From NCBI GenBank assembly GCA_033239125.1, contig BSWB01000006.1, forward strand, positions 116,048,242-116,112,241: DNA of 64,000 nucleotides. Direction: 5' to 3'. Below are positions 41,705-53,566 of this stretch, piece by piece. The notes beneath the pieces were generated by a model. That model did no database searches. It was not told the DNA's origin and worked only from the letters and a program-made list of their open reading frames with translations. The number at the start of each line of letters is the position of its first letter. Positions within the stretch are counted from its first letter, which is position 1. The DNA is from Fagopyrum homotropicum. Taxonomy: Eukaryota; Streptophyta; Magnoliopsida; Caryophyllales; Polygonaceae. The translations under genes were made by a program, and so were the position numbers.

Positions 41705-42361
41705 GGCACAAAGATCCGTAGCATAAGTATTACACTTTCACTACACGTCACGTAAGCATATTATTGTTACACTTTTAATACAAGTGGCAAACATTCTCTA
41801 CTTGAACAATTATATATAAACCACGCAACTCAACGGAAAAATACTAGTGGATTATGTTCTAGTGTTTTTTAAAGTTTGTTTAATCATCCACCTATACGAG
41901 TTTTATAAAGAATTGAATCGGCTAATTGTAACATACGAGGAATAGTCACACTCCTAACATCGTTCGATATAGACGGTAAATGTGGTGAAACTGGATGTCA
42001 TAGACTTAAAAGACATTTAAGATTCAAACTTGTGTATTAATTCTCTACAATTATGACACACATATATTTACTATGCAATATTTACTATCCATCTTAGATA
42101 CAAAAGATATCTTCAATATCTAGGTCGGTAGGCAAGAGAATATATATGATAATTATGGATCTGCGACTTCACTGTGAAGTTCCGTAAATCTAAACCCTTG
42201 ATTAAAATCAAGGGTGAAGATTCACTTATTAATTAAGGATGAGAAATAAAGGAAAAGGGGGAATTCATTTGAGATATTCTCAAATCCGGAGTAGCTGTCT
42301 AGCTCCCCTCTAGTTGGGAACCCTTTTCGACGCCTCTCACAAAGAAGAAAGAATAAGCAGT
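41705..42361. other. Upstream region of the inhibitor gene
   Basis: No ORF. It contains a short perfect hairpin (ACCCTTGATTAAAATCAAGGGT, near 42194-42215) and another, CTTCACTGTGAAG, near 42169-42181. Defence cis-elements were not scored. Confidence 0.4.
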
Positions 42362-42377
42362 AAACCTAACGACGGTG
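42362..42377. repeat. LINE target-site duplication, left
   Basis: AAACCTAACGACGGTG; matches 44769-44784 with one difference (G/A). Confidence 0.85.
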
Positions 42378-44747
42378 GAAGAGCAGCAAATGAGATCAAA
42401 TTTCTCCATGATCCCAAGAACCCTGCCGGCGGGCTCACGCACAATCCCTCACTTATAGCTACTATCCTCTTAAGCACTTCTCTGAGATTTTTGCATCCCT
42501 CTACAATTCACAACCCACATAACCTCTTTCCTGATTGCCGCCTACCATCCATCTCCCCGGAGGACAAAACTGCTCTCAGCAAAACCTTCACCAAAGATGA
42601 CATTAAGTAGACACTTTTTCACATGGGTGATTATAAAGCCCCTGGTCCGGATGGATACAGCGTCTTGTTCTTCAAATCTACATGAAAGTGATGAGTTCTC
42701 AAACGCGATCTTGGACTTCTTCCGAAAAGGAAAATTATCTAGCCGGATGAACCACACCTCGATATCCTTGATTTCTAAATGTCCTAATCCTTTGAAGGCC
42801 TCGGACTTTAGGCCCATCTCCTGCTGCAACACTTCTTACAAGGTTATTACAAAGCTCTTGGCCAATAGACTCAACACCATCCTTCCTTCAATCATCGGCG
42901 GGTATCAAAGTGCATTCGTCAAGAGCCGATTAATTAAGCACAATATTCCGATTTGTCAGGAGCTTTTTAAGAAGTACAATCAACGCAAAATCTCCCCGAG
43001 ATGTGCTCTTACAGTGGATATTTCAAAAGCTTTTGATACCATTGATCACAAATTCATCCTTAACATACTGCTTGAGAAGACTGGACTTTCCTAAGGATTT
43101 TGTTCAATTAATTGGTAGTTGTATCACCTCTCTTACCTATTCTATCAACTTGAACGGTTCTCTCCATGGGTTCTTCAAGGGTACTCGTGGACTCAGGCAG
43201 GGCTTTCCTCTCTCCCTACCTCTCTTCACTATTGCCATGGAGATTCTTTTCTCGATGATCACCACAAACACCACAAATCCCGACTTCAATACCCATCCCA
43301 AATGTGCCTCCCCCACCTCATCCACCTTTGTTTTGCTGATGATTTGCTACTATTTTGCAGGGGTCATCTCACTTCTTTAAACATTTTGAAGGATACCTTG
43401 GATCACTTTGGTCATTACTCGGGCTTACTCGTCAACCCTGCTAAGTCTGCGCTATTCATTGGAGGTCTCTCTTCTGACGATTGTACCCATCTCTCTGCGG
43501 CTACTGACGTGCCTCTCGGTGCCCTTCCTTTCACCTATTTGGGGGTGCCCGTGGGTAGTAAGCATCTTAACTTTCGTGATTACACTCCCCTCATCACGAA
43601 GATAACTACAAAAATTAACTCTTGGAGTGCCAGACGCCTTTCTTATACGGGGAGGAAGCAGGTCATTGCTTCTATTCTCATGTCTATCCATCTTTACTGG
43701 TGCAATGTTCTCCCCATCCTTATGATGATTATCCAAAAAATTCAAGTGCTGCTGCGCTCCTTCATATGGCCGGGAAAGGCTTCTAGCGCCAGATCATTGG
43801 TTTCTTGGAATACTATTTGTCACTCATATGCTGATGGCGGACTTCCTTTCAAAGATATTCTCTCTTGGAACAAGTCCTGCATCTCAAGACTCATCTACGA
43901 CCTCGACCGATGCAACCTTATTGACAACCTTTGGTGCGAATGGACTAATTGTAACATCCTTAAAGGCGCGTCTATTTGGTCCTACCCCTCTTCCTACAAG
44001 CACAGTCACACTTGGAGTACGATCATCAAGAGTAGGGATGAAATTCTCAGAACTTCATACAACCGGAACTTCATCCTGCTCTCCAGTTCCAATGGGCAAT
44101 TCAAGACTTCTGCTGCCTACGGCTTCTTCCGGAATCAGCCTGATCCCCCCACTCAATACAACCTTTGCATCATTTGGAAGGGGCTAACCGTTCCAAAGTG
44201 TGGTTTTATCACCTGGTTGGCTAGTCTGCACCGTCTTCCCACCCTCTCAAAGCTTGCAAATTGAAACATCATACAAAACGACACTTGCAAGCTCTATAAC
44301 CACCGCTCCAAAGACGAGTTTCATCTCTTCCAACTATGCAGCTACTCTTGTCTCGCTCTTGACCTCATCTCCAAGTGGTTGAGAACTCCTTCCCCGCTCC
44401 CCTACAGACACAACATCTGGGAGTTGTTGCGCTCCTTGAAGCCCAGCAATAATGATCTCATTGCTCACGTTCAGATCTCTTCTATCTCGAGCGTTATATA
44501 CTTCGTTTGGAAAGTTATGAATGATCTCATTTACAATGGTAGCACTATTCACCCCTCCATCTGTGCAAAAAAACTCCATAAGTGCTACCAAAACTTTCAC
44601 TGCTTGCACTTGGAAAGATCGATCCCCCCAACTCTATCATGTGGGCCAGCATCCTTGGCATTCATCTGGACTAGTTTCTTTGTTATCTTGTTCTTTTCTT
44701 GTTTTTCTAAGTCTAGTAGACCATCTCTTGTAAATTCTAGTTACTAA
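42378..44747 (+). pseudogene. LINE ORF2 remnant: RT and zf-RVT
   Basis: Frames in order: HMGDYKAPGPDGYS (42620), ISLISKCPNPLKASDFRPIS, CCNTSYKVITKLLANRLN, LTVDISKAFDTIDHKFIL (first catalytic Asp), GLRQGFPLSLPLF (consensus GDPLSP altered), FADDLLLFC (catalytic Asp pair at 43338-43343), LPFTYLGVPVGSKHLNFRDY, LSYTGRKQVIASILMSIHLY. The zf-RVT region is ILWNKSC-like through IIWKGLTVPKCGFITWLA (44170). Breaks: TAG at 42608, frame changes near 42685, 43090 and 43200, TGA at 44262-44264 and another frame near 44380. Confidence 0.88.
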
Positions 44748-44768
44748 TATAAATATTTTTCAAAAAAA
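42378..44768 (+). mobile_element. 5'-truncated L1-type LINE
   Basis: A 2.39-kb insertion bounded by a 16-bp duplication and ending in a nine-A tail (44762-44770, overlapping the duplication). It carries the RT and C-terminal part of ORF2 but no endonuclease, consistent with incomplete reverse transcription from the 3' end. One mismatch in the duplication suggests moderate age. Confidence 0.9.
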
Positions 44769-44784
44769 AAACCTAACAACGGTG
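44769..44784. repeat. LINE target-site duplication, right
   Basis: AAACCTAACAACGGTG, following the A tail; pairs with 42362-42377. Confidence 0.85.
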
Positions 44785-44918
44785 AACATGGGGTTTCTTA
44801 TTCTTTTGAAGACCGTGAATTCTTCCCCTCCAAACCTTTGAAAGACATTGAAGACTACTAAACTGTAGGTGCTATTCTCTTCTTCTTTTAATCGCTTTTC
44901 TTTCCTTCTTATTTGACG

Positions 44919-44989
44919 ATGTCGGGTGAGTCTATGGAGGAAGATAGTTTGGTTTATCCGATCGACAAACACATCACTCTGATGTTGAG
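44919..44989 (+). CDS. Possible first coding exon of an unrecognised host gene
   Basis: ATG at 44919 opens MSGESMEEDSLVYPIDKHI and runs 71 nt to a donor-like GAG/GTATGATT. Pyrimidine-rich leader-like sequence (TTCTTCTTTTAATCGC) precedes it. The LINE lies about 135 bp upstream, in what would be the leader or promoter. I do not recognise the protein and found no convincing second exon, so this may be a fragment or chance. Confidence 0.25.
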
Positions 44990-47900
44990 GTATGATTGAA
45001 TTTAGTCTCAATTATAGTGATTTGGGTTTGGAGGCCTTCTTGCTTGGGCTGTTTTGTTATAATTTTTTCTCGTAGACTCGGTTTGTTTAGTCTCTCCAAT
45101 TCGTTTTGCGTTCATAGTTTTATTAGGTTGGTGACTAAAATTAGCATCTTATTTGAAAACAAAGAGAAAATTGGGTCTTTGGATGCCTTCGTGCTTGGTA
45201 AGCATTAAGCATTGTGTTGCCCAGTTTGGATTTTCTTTTATCACTAATTGAAGCAACATTGGGTATATAACTTGTGAACTCTTACAATTTACAAGTGTTC
45301 TTGTGGAAAGCATAAACAAATAGGATATTTTTTGGACAAGGGCTTTGAACTACTGATGTTTATTTAATTATACCTATGTGTTTCTTTATGTGAAACTTTC
45401 TGTTGTGAATGTATATAAACAATCAATTACAGTAGCATGCAAACTGGATGGACAAACTGCATAATACTAATCAAGGTTCTTATAGATTCAAATAATGAAA
45501 ACTTGCAATTTTTAATCAAGGGTGTGAATATAATCTACAATCACAAATTCACCAAAATTGGTTAAAAAGCTAATAATATAAAATCAGAAATGACCTTTGT
45601 GGACTATTTGTTTAGCCTATTAGCTCAAATTGAAGAGCAATGTGCTTACGCATAAAGATATGGGTTAAAGTCCCATATAGACTATTTTTTTTCCTTCAAG
45701 AGATTTGTTTTGTATAGAATTAGGTGGTAAGAGGAGAAAGAAAGGAAGTATATTTAAAACTATATGATATTATATGGATTTATTGGTGTTGTTTGGTGCT
45801 ATTGAAACTGGTTGTTTTTAGTTTCAAGGTTGTCTGCTCTTATCACTTCAGTGTTGGTGTTATCTAGACTTGCTAGTGTTGTCCGGACCATTTCTCAGTT
45901 CAGATTAAGGGAAGTTTGCTACTGAAACTGGTTGGTGATTTTCTTCTACTTGTTCCTCTCCTGTTTTTTCAATCAAGGTTGCTTGCCCCTTTGCTGAATG
46001 TAGCTTGCAATTGGTTAAGATACTGATGAACAAATACCCCCTTTCTAAATGAAATGTATAGAAAAGGGTAGATTGATCGATCCATCTCTTTGATCAACCT
46101 TCTTTGTATCTGTTGATGGGATAAATAATTTATCACATTGATATGACTTGTTAGTCACACTTCCTTTTAATGATCCAATTGGTCTAATGTTTTGCTAACT
46201 ACAAGAAATTCCAACTAAAAAGGACATGACTTGCTTCTTTGGCTCGTGTTTGAGCTCTTTCCACTAGTTTCCTGATTCTAGGAGCCAATTCCCTTTCACT
46301 AGTTTCATGTCTCATTTCAAACTCCATCAATATAGAATAGAATGAATTCACAAATTACAAAGTCACCAAAATCCAATTAAGCACAATTCTCTTCCTTAAA
46401 TCCAATTACAAACTCTATATATTTGTTTCCTCACATTTGAAACTAGCATAAGTTTCTAGCATTCTAATTAACATCACTTCAGTAAACTTGTTTGGGGATA
46501 AAATTTTTCAAATCTTAAATTTGATGAAATTAAAAAAAAAATCGATTGATTACTCAAAATTTCGCATGAAGCTAAAATTTTATCGTCAAAGTTACGAACA
46601 TTTTTTTATGTATAAAAAAAAATGTGTCACAAATATTAAGTCTTAATCTAAGTCGTTAAATATTATAGTTCAAACTTAGCCTACTCCTAATATGTATCAA
46701 TTTAGTATGAAAGCTAATTATACTAATTCGCTGATAATATACTAAATTAACAAAAAAGATTAAAATATAAAAAAAGTCCTTCTCTTTCAAGTTGAATACA
46801 AATATACTTGATAAAGAAAAAGTTATACAAAAGAAAAAGGTTAGTGGGAGGTTAATGGGTATGACTTCTCTAAACCACCGTAACTTTTCTTCAACTGAAG
46901 TATAAGTGGGAAAGAGGACTTTTAAAATAAAAAAAGGGGAGGCTAACCTAGAGCAAGAAAAAGAAGAAAGAGCAAAACTAAATACAGAGAGAGGAGACTC
47001 CGTTTTTTGTAAGAAGATGAGCCTCCAATTCTCAAACTAGCCTTCTTTCAATTTGTACATGGAAAGTAAGAAACAATGAGGGTCTTCTTTCTAGCAATCT
47101 ACAAAAAGAGGAGCAACGGAAAAGAAGAACATCAACCGGAAATGAAGTACCCCGATGGAGACAAAGAAGCCTTAGCATCTCAAAAGAAAGGTTTCGATCG
47201 GAATCAAATCGTATGTTAGTTTGAAATCAAATGGTTTCGCTATTGCGACGGGGATCGTAGTGGGATTGAAAGAGAATTCTTTTACCCCTATAATCACATG
47301 TAGATCGAAATCAACTTCGATTTGATTTCGGTCTTAGTTTAAATATATATAACGGAATTTCGGTTCTTCTTCTTCACAAATACAAACACAAAACAACGGT
47401 TTAACAAAGATCCAAACTGTAGGAATGATCTCAAAATCGATTCAAGCCCAAACACGGAGTTCTTACACTCTGCTTCTTTTTCGTCGGAGCCGAGAGCTAA
47501 TTTTCACCATCTCGCACTTTACTTCTTTAGATCTTGCGATATCGGGTTAAAGGTTTTCCTTTTCATATTTCCTCCGGTTGCTTGTTGCAAGAGACAAGGA
47601 GTTGAAGAAGTATTAAGTTTTACAGAGAAATGAAAAGAAGTGATTAAAGAAGAAGAGAAAGAAAACAAATGGTCAGAAGAAAACAAAGAAAAGAACAAAT
47701 AAAAGAAAATAAGAAGTAAATGGGTAAAATGTGTCAGACGTGTAAAATGTGGAAGGTGGAGAAGCTTTAGGGGTTATTAATTACTCTATTTTTTTAGCTC
47801 CTATTTTCTTTGGTTATAAAACAACAGCAAAGAAGTCTTTTTCTTCCTTCATTTTACTAAGTTGCAAACATACGTTTACTACAACAACAAAAAAAGAAGA

Positions 47901-48548
47901 AAAGATTCAAATTGGGAGTTAGGAGGAACTATATTATGCTAATAAAAGGCTAATAAAAGGCAAATAAAAGAAGTCAAACACCATTTTTACATGATTAAAA
48001 CTCTTGAGGCTTGGTTCTTTGATTATCCCAAGTCACGTTTAGGGTTGTCAAAAATAAACCCAAGAAAATTGTTTTATTCATTATCACCTCCAAGTTGAAG
48101 GATCAAATAGACGCTAATTGCTGTAATCGGACCGAAAGTTTCTACTTTGAATCACTACATGGACTCATAGTTGGATCGAAAGTGCTTACTTTCGACCACT
48201 ACACCGACTTGTAATCATATCGATAAAAACTACTTTCGATTGTTGCAATTGTCCCAAATATTGCTACAAAAATGTGTTTCATGTCTATGGCCTTCTTCCT
48301 TTGTTCTCTCCAACAATCTTAATCCATTTGTAAATGGACTCCCATACTTCTTCAAATTTGTCTTTCAAAAGACTTTTAAGTATAGCTTTTTTATCAATGA
48401 TGCCTATAAAATGCTTTCCTGTGGAAGACAACAAAGAAGGAGAAACAAAGAAAATAAGAAAGTAGGAGAGAGTAATCAAATGAAAAATGGGACCCATATC
48501 ATTTTTCTTTTAAGAAAACAAAAAAAAAAGAAAAAAAAGTAAATTAAT
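44990..48548. other. AT-rich intergenic region without a recognised gene
   Basis: Long A- and T-rich runs; no domain or long ORF. Within it lie a tRNA-like stretch (45614-45684) and a loosely threefold repeat at 48120-48250 built around GGATCGAAAGT and ACTTTCGA. The ORF at 48171-48542 is low-complexity (ending in Lys codons) and unsupported. Confidence 0.5.
45614..45692 (+). tRNA. tRNA-like relic followed by a T run
   Basis: 45614-45684 can fold with an acceptor stem (AGCCTAT with ATAGACT, six of seven pairs), a D arm (GCTC with GAGC) and a T arm (TGGG, loop TTAAAGT, CCCA). The box-B-like GGTTAAAGTCC and a T8 run after it resemble a Pol III unit. The anticodon arm pairs only with a four-base loop, so no anticodon can be read. 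It may be an organellar or SINE-type relic; probably not a functional tRNA. Confidence 0.25.
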
Positions 48549-50192
48549 GTTGTAAAATTAATTTACGTGGAAAGGTGTCCCTTCCAATTCAACTATTAGT
48601 TTATTTACAAAATAAACCCACAAAAATTAACTTTTATTAAAAATAACCCATAAATATGTTATTTACAAAAGTGACCCCATTAAGACAAAATCTTATAATT
48701 AGGATCATAAATTTACGATTATGTCTCGTAATTAAACATCCTTAGGTAGAACTACGTTATGGCTTGATACTCGTTCTGAGTTACGTAGGAAATCCGATCA
48801 TAAATTAAATTGGATTCAGTCAACCCGTCCGAGTAAAATAAATTTTAAATTAAATCTTGGACGTATAATGAAAAGACACCAAGTTTTTCTAAAGTCGATA
48901 TAAAGCATCAGTTCATCGAGTTTAACCACAAAACAAAAATCCAAATCATATATCTTTTATCTAGAACTACGTAAGGACTTGCGTCACTCAAATGGCTACG
49001 TAGGTAGCTCGATATATTATCAGGTACAGTCGTAAATCAAACTCAAAAATTACTTTTTTTTAACGAACTACGGGTGGTTTGATCTCTTTTATAAGAGTAC
49101 GTAGGAAACTCGACTAATAAATTGTCGAGTTCTGCCGCAAAAATTAAATTAACTTTTATGTAAATATAAAAGTCACAAACGAACTACGGGTGGTTTGATC
49201 TCTTTTATAAGAGTACGTAGAAAACTCGACTAATAAATTGTCGAGTTCAACTGCAAAAATTAGATTAACTTTTATGTAAATGTAAAAGTCAGTAACGAAC
49301 TACGAGCGATTTGATGTCTTAAAAATAAAAAAGACTACGTAGGAAACTCGACTTATAAATTATCGAGTCCAATCGCACAAATTAAATTGACTTTTAAAAT
49401 ATAAAGTCAAACACGGTTTAAAAGAACTACGTATGATTTGATTCCGCCTTTACGGATACGTAGGAAATTTGATACAAAACAAATACGTATTAAATTCAAT
49501 CACAAAATATATTTTTGACTTTTATATGAAATGAAATTAATAAAGTTAAATTTTAAATATTCTCTTAATACAAAAGAATTCGTATCAAATTCAATCACAA
49601 AGTATATTTTTGACTTTTATATGAAATGAAAGGCATAAAGTTAAATTTGAAACAGTCATTTAAGAACTACGTGCGACTTGATTCCTAATCAATTATACGT
49701 AGGAAATTTGGTAAATTATGAGCCAGATTCAGTCACGGGACGAAAAATTAAATAAATGAAATATCACTTTTCTTGATCATGCGCATGATAGCGGGATAAA
49801 TTAAGCAACCCTTCCTAAAAGGTGGGTTCAATTTAATCCTTTGATGCATAATCGAGATATAAATGCCATGCAAATGATAGTTGGATCATCGTCTAGGCAA
49901 CCCTTCCTAGAAGGTGGGTCGGGACTTTGATTCTCTGATGCATGAAAACACCGCACGGAACTATGTAAGGCTTGATCCTCTTTAATGAGGTACGTAGGCA
50001 ACCCGTCCAAAAACGGGTGCAGCCCAAATCGCTAAAACAAACCAAATATCGGTATTTATATAACTTAGAATCAAAAGGTCAAAAAGAGAGGGTCGAACTC
50101 AATTAAAAATTAAATAAAATGTGTTTTGTAAATTTGTATTTGAATAACACATAAAATGTGTTTTGTAAATTTATGTACATTTTTACTCAACA
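48549..50192 (+). mobile_element. 5' LTR of I, built largely of degenerate tandem repeats
   Basis: Starts TGTTGTAAAAT and ends ACTCAACA, so the ends form TGTTG/CAACA inverted repeats; 1,644 bp. Most of it is a tandem series (48750-50030). The right end is fixed by the primer site at 50199. The left end is inferred from the inverted repeat only. Confidence 0.65.
48750..50030. repeat. Tandem series with ACTACG ... TACGTAGG units
   Basis: Each unit has GAACTACG, TTTGAT, then TACGTAGGAAACTCGA and a poly-A/T spacer. Two neighbouring units (starts 49062 and 49178, next 49294) are 116 bp apart and nearly identical; others (starts near 48752, 48963, 49432, 49666, 49960) are diverged and irregularly spaced. 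TACGTA is a perfect palindrome in every unit. Confidence 0.85.
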
Positions 50193-50198
50193 TATTTT

Positions 50199-50218
50199 TG
50201 GCACGCCCAGTGGGACCT
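50199..50218 (+). other. Primer-binding-site region of I
   Basis: TGGCACGCCCAGTGGGACC, seven bases after the LTR end. It is a recurrent leader word of plant gypsy elements; the matching tRNA was not determined. Confidence 0.55.
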
Positions 50219-50282
50219 TTTCTTTCTTTTAATCTCTAAGTTATACATATACTAATGTTTGATCTTATTTAATTGCAAGGAA

Positions 50283-50654
50283 ATGGCATCAAGGGCGATT
50301 GTGAACTTCAATGAACTCCCGCCTACCTTCGTCATTCAAGGAGGGCGATGGCTCCGTCGCAAGTTATTTGATGTTGTCTTTGACATTGCTCCTAATGCAA
50401 TCTGTGCTGAAATCCCTTTGAAGAACTCTTTCAAGAGTCTTCAAGGGTTGGAGGAACATGCAACTCCGAGGACGTCCATGACACTTTCGGGACATGGGGG
50501 CATGAAGCCCAACAACAAGTTCAACAACAAGAAACCTCCTTATGTCAAAGTTGGACATGACAATTCTCTTAGCTTTAATGGCACAAAGCCTTCTTCTAGG
50601 GTTGTCCCAAGGCCAATCATTCGAATCATCAAGAAGAATGTTGCGCCTGTTGGT
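50283..50654 (+). pseudogene. Gag of I, N-terminal part before solo LTR E
   Basis: ATG at 50283 (MASRAIVNFNELPPTFVIQG). The frame is open to the insertion. Joining across E (one copy of TTGGT removed) continues KKNVAPVG into ILAENILKKVNK without a stop, so E landed in a still-open gag. Confidence 0.75.
50650..50654. repeat. Target-site duplication TTGGT, left
   Basis: Identical to 53562-53566. Confidence 0.9.
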
Positions 50655-50737
50655 TGTAATATCCGGAATTTTTATTCCGTCTAATTCCGTCGTTGACGGT
50701 TTCCCTTTCTATCTAGTATCTCGTCCTTCACAAATTT

Positions 50738-50950
50738 CATTATTTTATGTAGAAGTTAATTCACATAAAACGATAAAAATATATCAAACTCTAATCCTTA
50801 GAAATATCCATTATTTTATGTAGAATTTAATTCACATAAAATGATAAATCTATATCAAACTCTAATCCTTATAATTATCTATTATTTTATGTAGAATTTA
50901 ATTCAATTAAAATGATAGATTTATATCAAACCCTAGTTATTATAATTCAT
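50738..50950. repeat. Three tandem 71-bp units in LTR E
   Basis: Units start at 50738, 50809 and about 50880, each with ATTATTTTATGTAGAA, TTAATTCA and TATATCAAACTCTAATCCTTA. The third is most diverged. Confidence 0.9.
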
Positions 50951-50966
50951 TCTTACCGATGACTTT

Positions 50967-51100
50967 AGACGAGTTTTGACAAGTTGTGACGAGACCATGA
51001 CTGAGCTGTGACAAGGCCATGACAGAGCCCGACAAATCTGTGACAAACTCATTCATGGGCCTGACAAGGCCATGACGAGTTTTGACAGATTTTTGACAAG
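50967..51100. repeat. TGACAAGGCCATGAC word cluster, upstream slot of LTR E
   Basis: ACGAGTTTTGACAAG, TGACGAGACCATGAC, TGACAAGGCCATGACAGAG, GACAAATCTGTGACAAA, TGACAAGGCCATGACGAG, TTTGACAG and TTTGACAAG within 134 bp. Confidence 0.8.
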
Positions 51101-51154
51101 AAAAACAACCCATCTTTCTTACCTTAATTTCAGCCTTGCTCATTAAACCAGTGT

Positions 51155-51418
51155 CAGGCCAGCTCGTTTGCTTGCCTTGCCCAGCCCACACCGAATTTAT
51201 GCTGCCCAGTAATCACACATTCAGCAGCCCATACACTCAGCTGCCTAATGAGACTTACAGCAGCCCAGAGACGTCTTGTCACCAGCCCAGCAGTGTGACT
51301 TCGAGCCCAGCCGCAACAGTCCAGGAGAGGCTGGTTACGAGCCCATTGACAGCCCCTCCAGCCCAACACATTCAGCTCCCTCCAGCCTAGCGTTCAGCCC
51401 TCTCCAGCCAGTGATCTA
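51155..51418. repeat. CAGCCCA word cluster, downstream slot of LTR E
   Basis: CAGCCCA or GCCCAG recurs more than a dozen times over 264 bp with irregular spacing. The ORFs that cross it are by-products of the repeat. Confidence 0.8.
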
Positions 51419-53561
51419 CGTGTGAACAGCCGGCCCTTCTCCTTCCTTCTCTCCTTCATTTAACGGCTGCTGAAGAGCCTTCTGTAACAGCCGGCTTTAA
51501 CGCAGCATTGACACTTTTTTACTCCTACAGCAGCGCTTTGATTTTCTTCTATCTTCTGTCACGCTCAGAACAGTCCTTGCATCGTCTCTTTCTAATCTCT
51601 TCAACGCTGTAGCAATCAACAACCAAGGAAGGAAGTGTCTCGTTCCAGCGTCTTAGCAGCAACCATCTGTTGCGTGCCCAGAAAGACGAACAAGAGCAGT
51701 CCAGCGGCGGAGCCACCCAACAGTTCAGCCACGTTTGGAAGCTTCTCTCTGCATAGGTGAGTCTAATAACAATTCTCCTTACCTATGTGCGCTAGGATTG
51801 GCTACTAATCGTGTCTTCTCTATGCTGAAGACTCGAGTCTTCTTAGATCAAACGTACAGCAGCCAACTTCGTCTTATCCCTATCGTCAGAGTATTCCGAA
51901 GCCAAGGTCAGTGGGAGATCGTTAGTGCATGGTTTCTTCAACAACTTGCAAGTAGTGAGTAAGCACTTCCGTTCTTTCCTTTTGACAGTGATGTCTTCTA
52001 TTATAAGACCCGTTAGGATAGATTGGAGTGAGTGTTCTGGATAGAAGAGAATAAGGGACTGCTGTAAAGGAATTATTTTAAGTGTTTCTTTCATTTTTGA
52101 TGTTGAAGATTACCCACTGTTGTGAATAAATGTTAAAAAGATTGGTTGAAGATCCACCGTCGAATTTTTAATAGATCATATATAGATATACATAGTTTAC
52201 CGTGTTAAAATTTGGGAACAAATGAACGGTCGGATTGAAAGTTATAGGGTCTCAAAGTGAAGTAGTTGAGCTGTTTTTCCAGCAGAAAATTTTGACTAAG
52301 TATGGGAACATTTGTAGTGTTGTAGCCAACTTTAAAGATTTTTGTAGGAATAACGATTGAACAGTTTTAAGAAATTGTTTCTCCTATGAGTATATTAGAG
52401 ATCATAGATAAGTTAGAAATTTATTTTAGAATTTTATAAGTTTATTTTAATTTCATATTTAAAGCTGTAGTTGGACTTTAGTGACTTTTCGGGAAATAGA
52501 AAATGGGTAGTTTTTATAGTTGTCACCTAAAATCATCCTAGAGAGTAGAATATGATTAGTTAGCCTCACGTAAGAATTTAAGTACTTTTTACGGGTTTTT
52601 GGAAGTCTCGGAACCAAGGGTAAAATAGTCAATTTACCTTAAATAAACACTGTACTAACTTCTGCACATAGAATCGTACATCTTAGGAGTTTTAGACTTC
52701 TAAGTATACAAGGAAAAGTGTTGACCCACGTGCCTCCTTTGACAGGTAACTGAGTTCCTGCAGCTACTGATTCAGTGTTGTTAAGAGAGACGAGATTTGA
52801 TTCTGTAAGTCCACTGACTTACTTAGCTAGCTTCTTGCATGTTTGTGATGCGTATGAGTGGTGTGTGATAGTTAAGATAAATAACAAAAACGGAATAGGC
52901 CGACTGTAGTATATTGTATAATTGACCCAAGTGTATGATAACGGGTCGTGACATCATCTGCCTAGCTCTTGCGAGAGTCTAGGAGGTTCCCTGCGACCAG
53001 CCCAGTCCAGTAGACGGTCACATGCATTAGTACCATTCCGCTTGGTAAATGGGGACAGGAGCGAGGTTTGGGAATCCCTCGTGTCACAAAATAAGTATCA
53101 TTAGTAATGACGTATCACTTAATTAAAGATAATAAAAAGGAATGAGTGTTACATGTTGATTGCGTATGTTGTGTGGTTGTGCTTTTACCGTTATACTTAT
53201 GCATAGAATGTTAGCTAACAGTTTTATACCGCTTGTAGATGCCTTGCAGGTTAGGGAGGCAATCAAGTGATCCGGTGGTAGTGGGTAGCCGGGGTTCCGT
53301 GCATTATAGGAGGGGACTGTTATATTTTATTTCATGACTAATGAGACTGATGTTGGTATTTCTGGTTTTTGAGACTTGGCTGTATTGTTTTCAGAATTTG
53401 GATTCTTTTTATTTCGCTCATGTTATAAAACTCTTTGTTTTGCCTTATTATTTGTGCCGTGTTGTAAGGTCCGATGAAATTGTTGCCAGGCTAAGAGCCG
53501 GGACCCATTGTGAGGTCCCAGCTCGTAGCATTTCGAGTCCTCTAGAATCCAGGGTGTTACA

Positions 53562-53566
53562 TTGGT
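53562..53566. repeat. Target-site duplication TTGGT, right
   Basis: Second copy of 50650-50654. Confidence 0.9.

Larger units (their letters stand above)
50655..53561 (+). mobile_element. Tekay-type solo LTR E, enlarged
   Basis: Starts TGTAATATCCGGAATT and ends CAGGGTGTTACA, with a TTGGT duplication. The 3' half matches LTR C inverted (for example GCTTGTAGATGCCTTGCAGG, GGGACCCATTGTGAGGTCCC, GCCGTGTTGTAAGGTCCGATG). At 2,907 bp it is over 1 kb longer than LTRs C, D and F, partly through a 71-bp tandem repeat (50738-50950). Orientation is plus, opposite to C, D and F. Confidence 0.92.

Noticed and set aside
48171..48542. 123-codon ORF ending in Lys repeats
   Set aside because: Low-complexity, in AT-rich intergenic DNA, with no family resemblance or splice context.
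48750..50030. Regular repeat array with palindromic cores, superficially like a CRISPR array
   Set aside because: Units are tandem and degenerate with no distinct spacers, lie in a plant LTR, and have no cas genes.
51136..51390. Pro/Ser-rich ORFs in LTR E
   Set aside because: By-product of the CAGCCCA word cluster inside a solo LTR.
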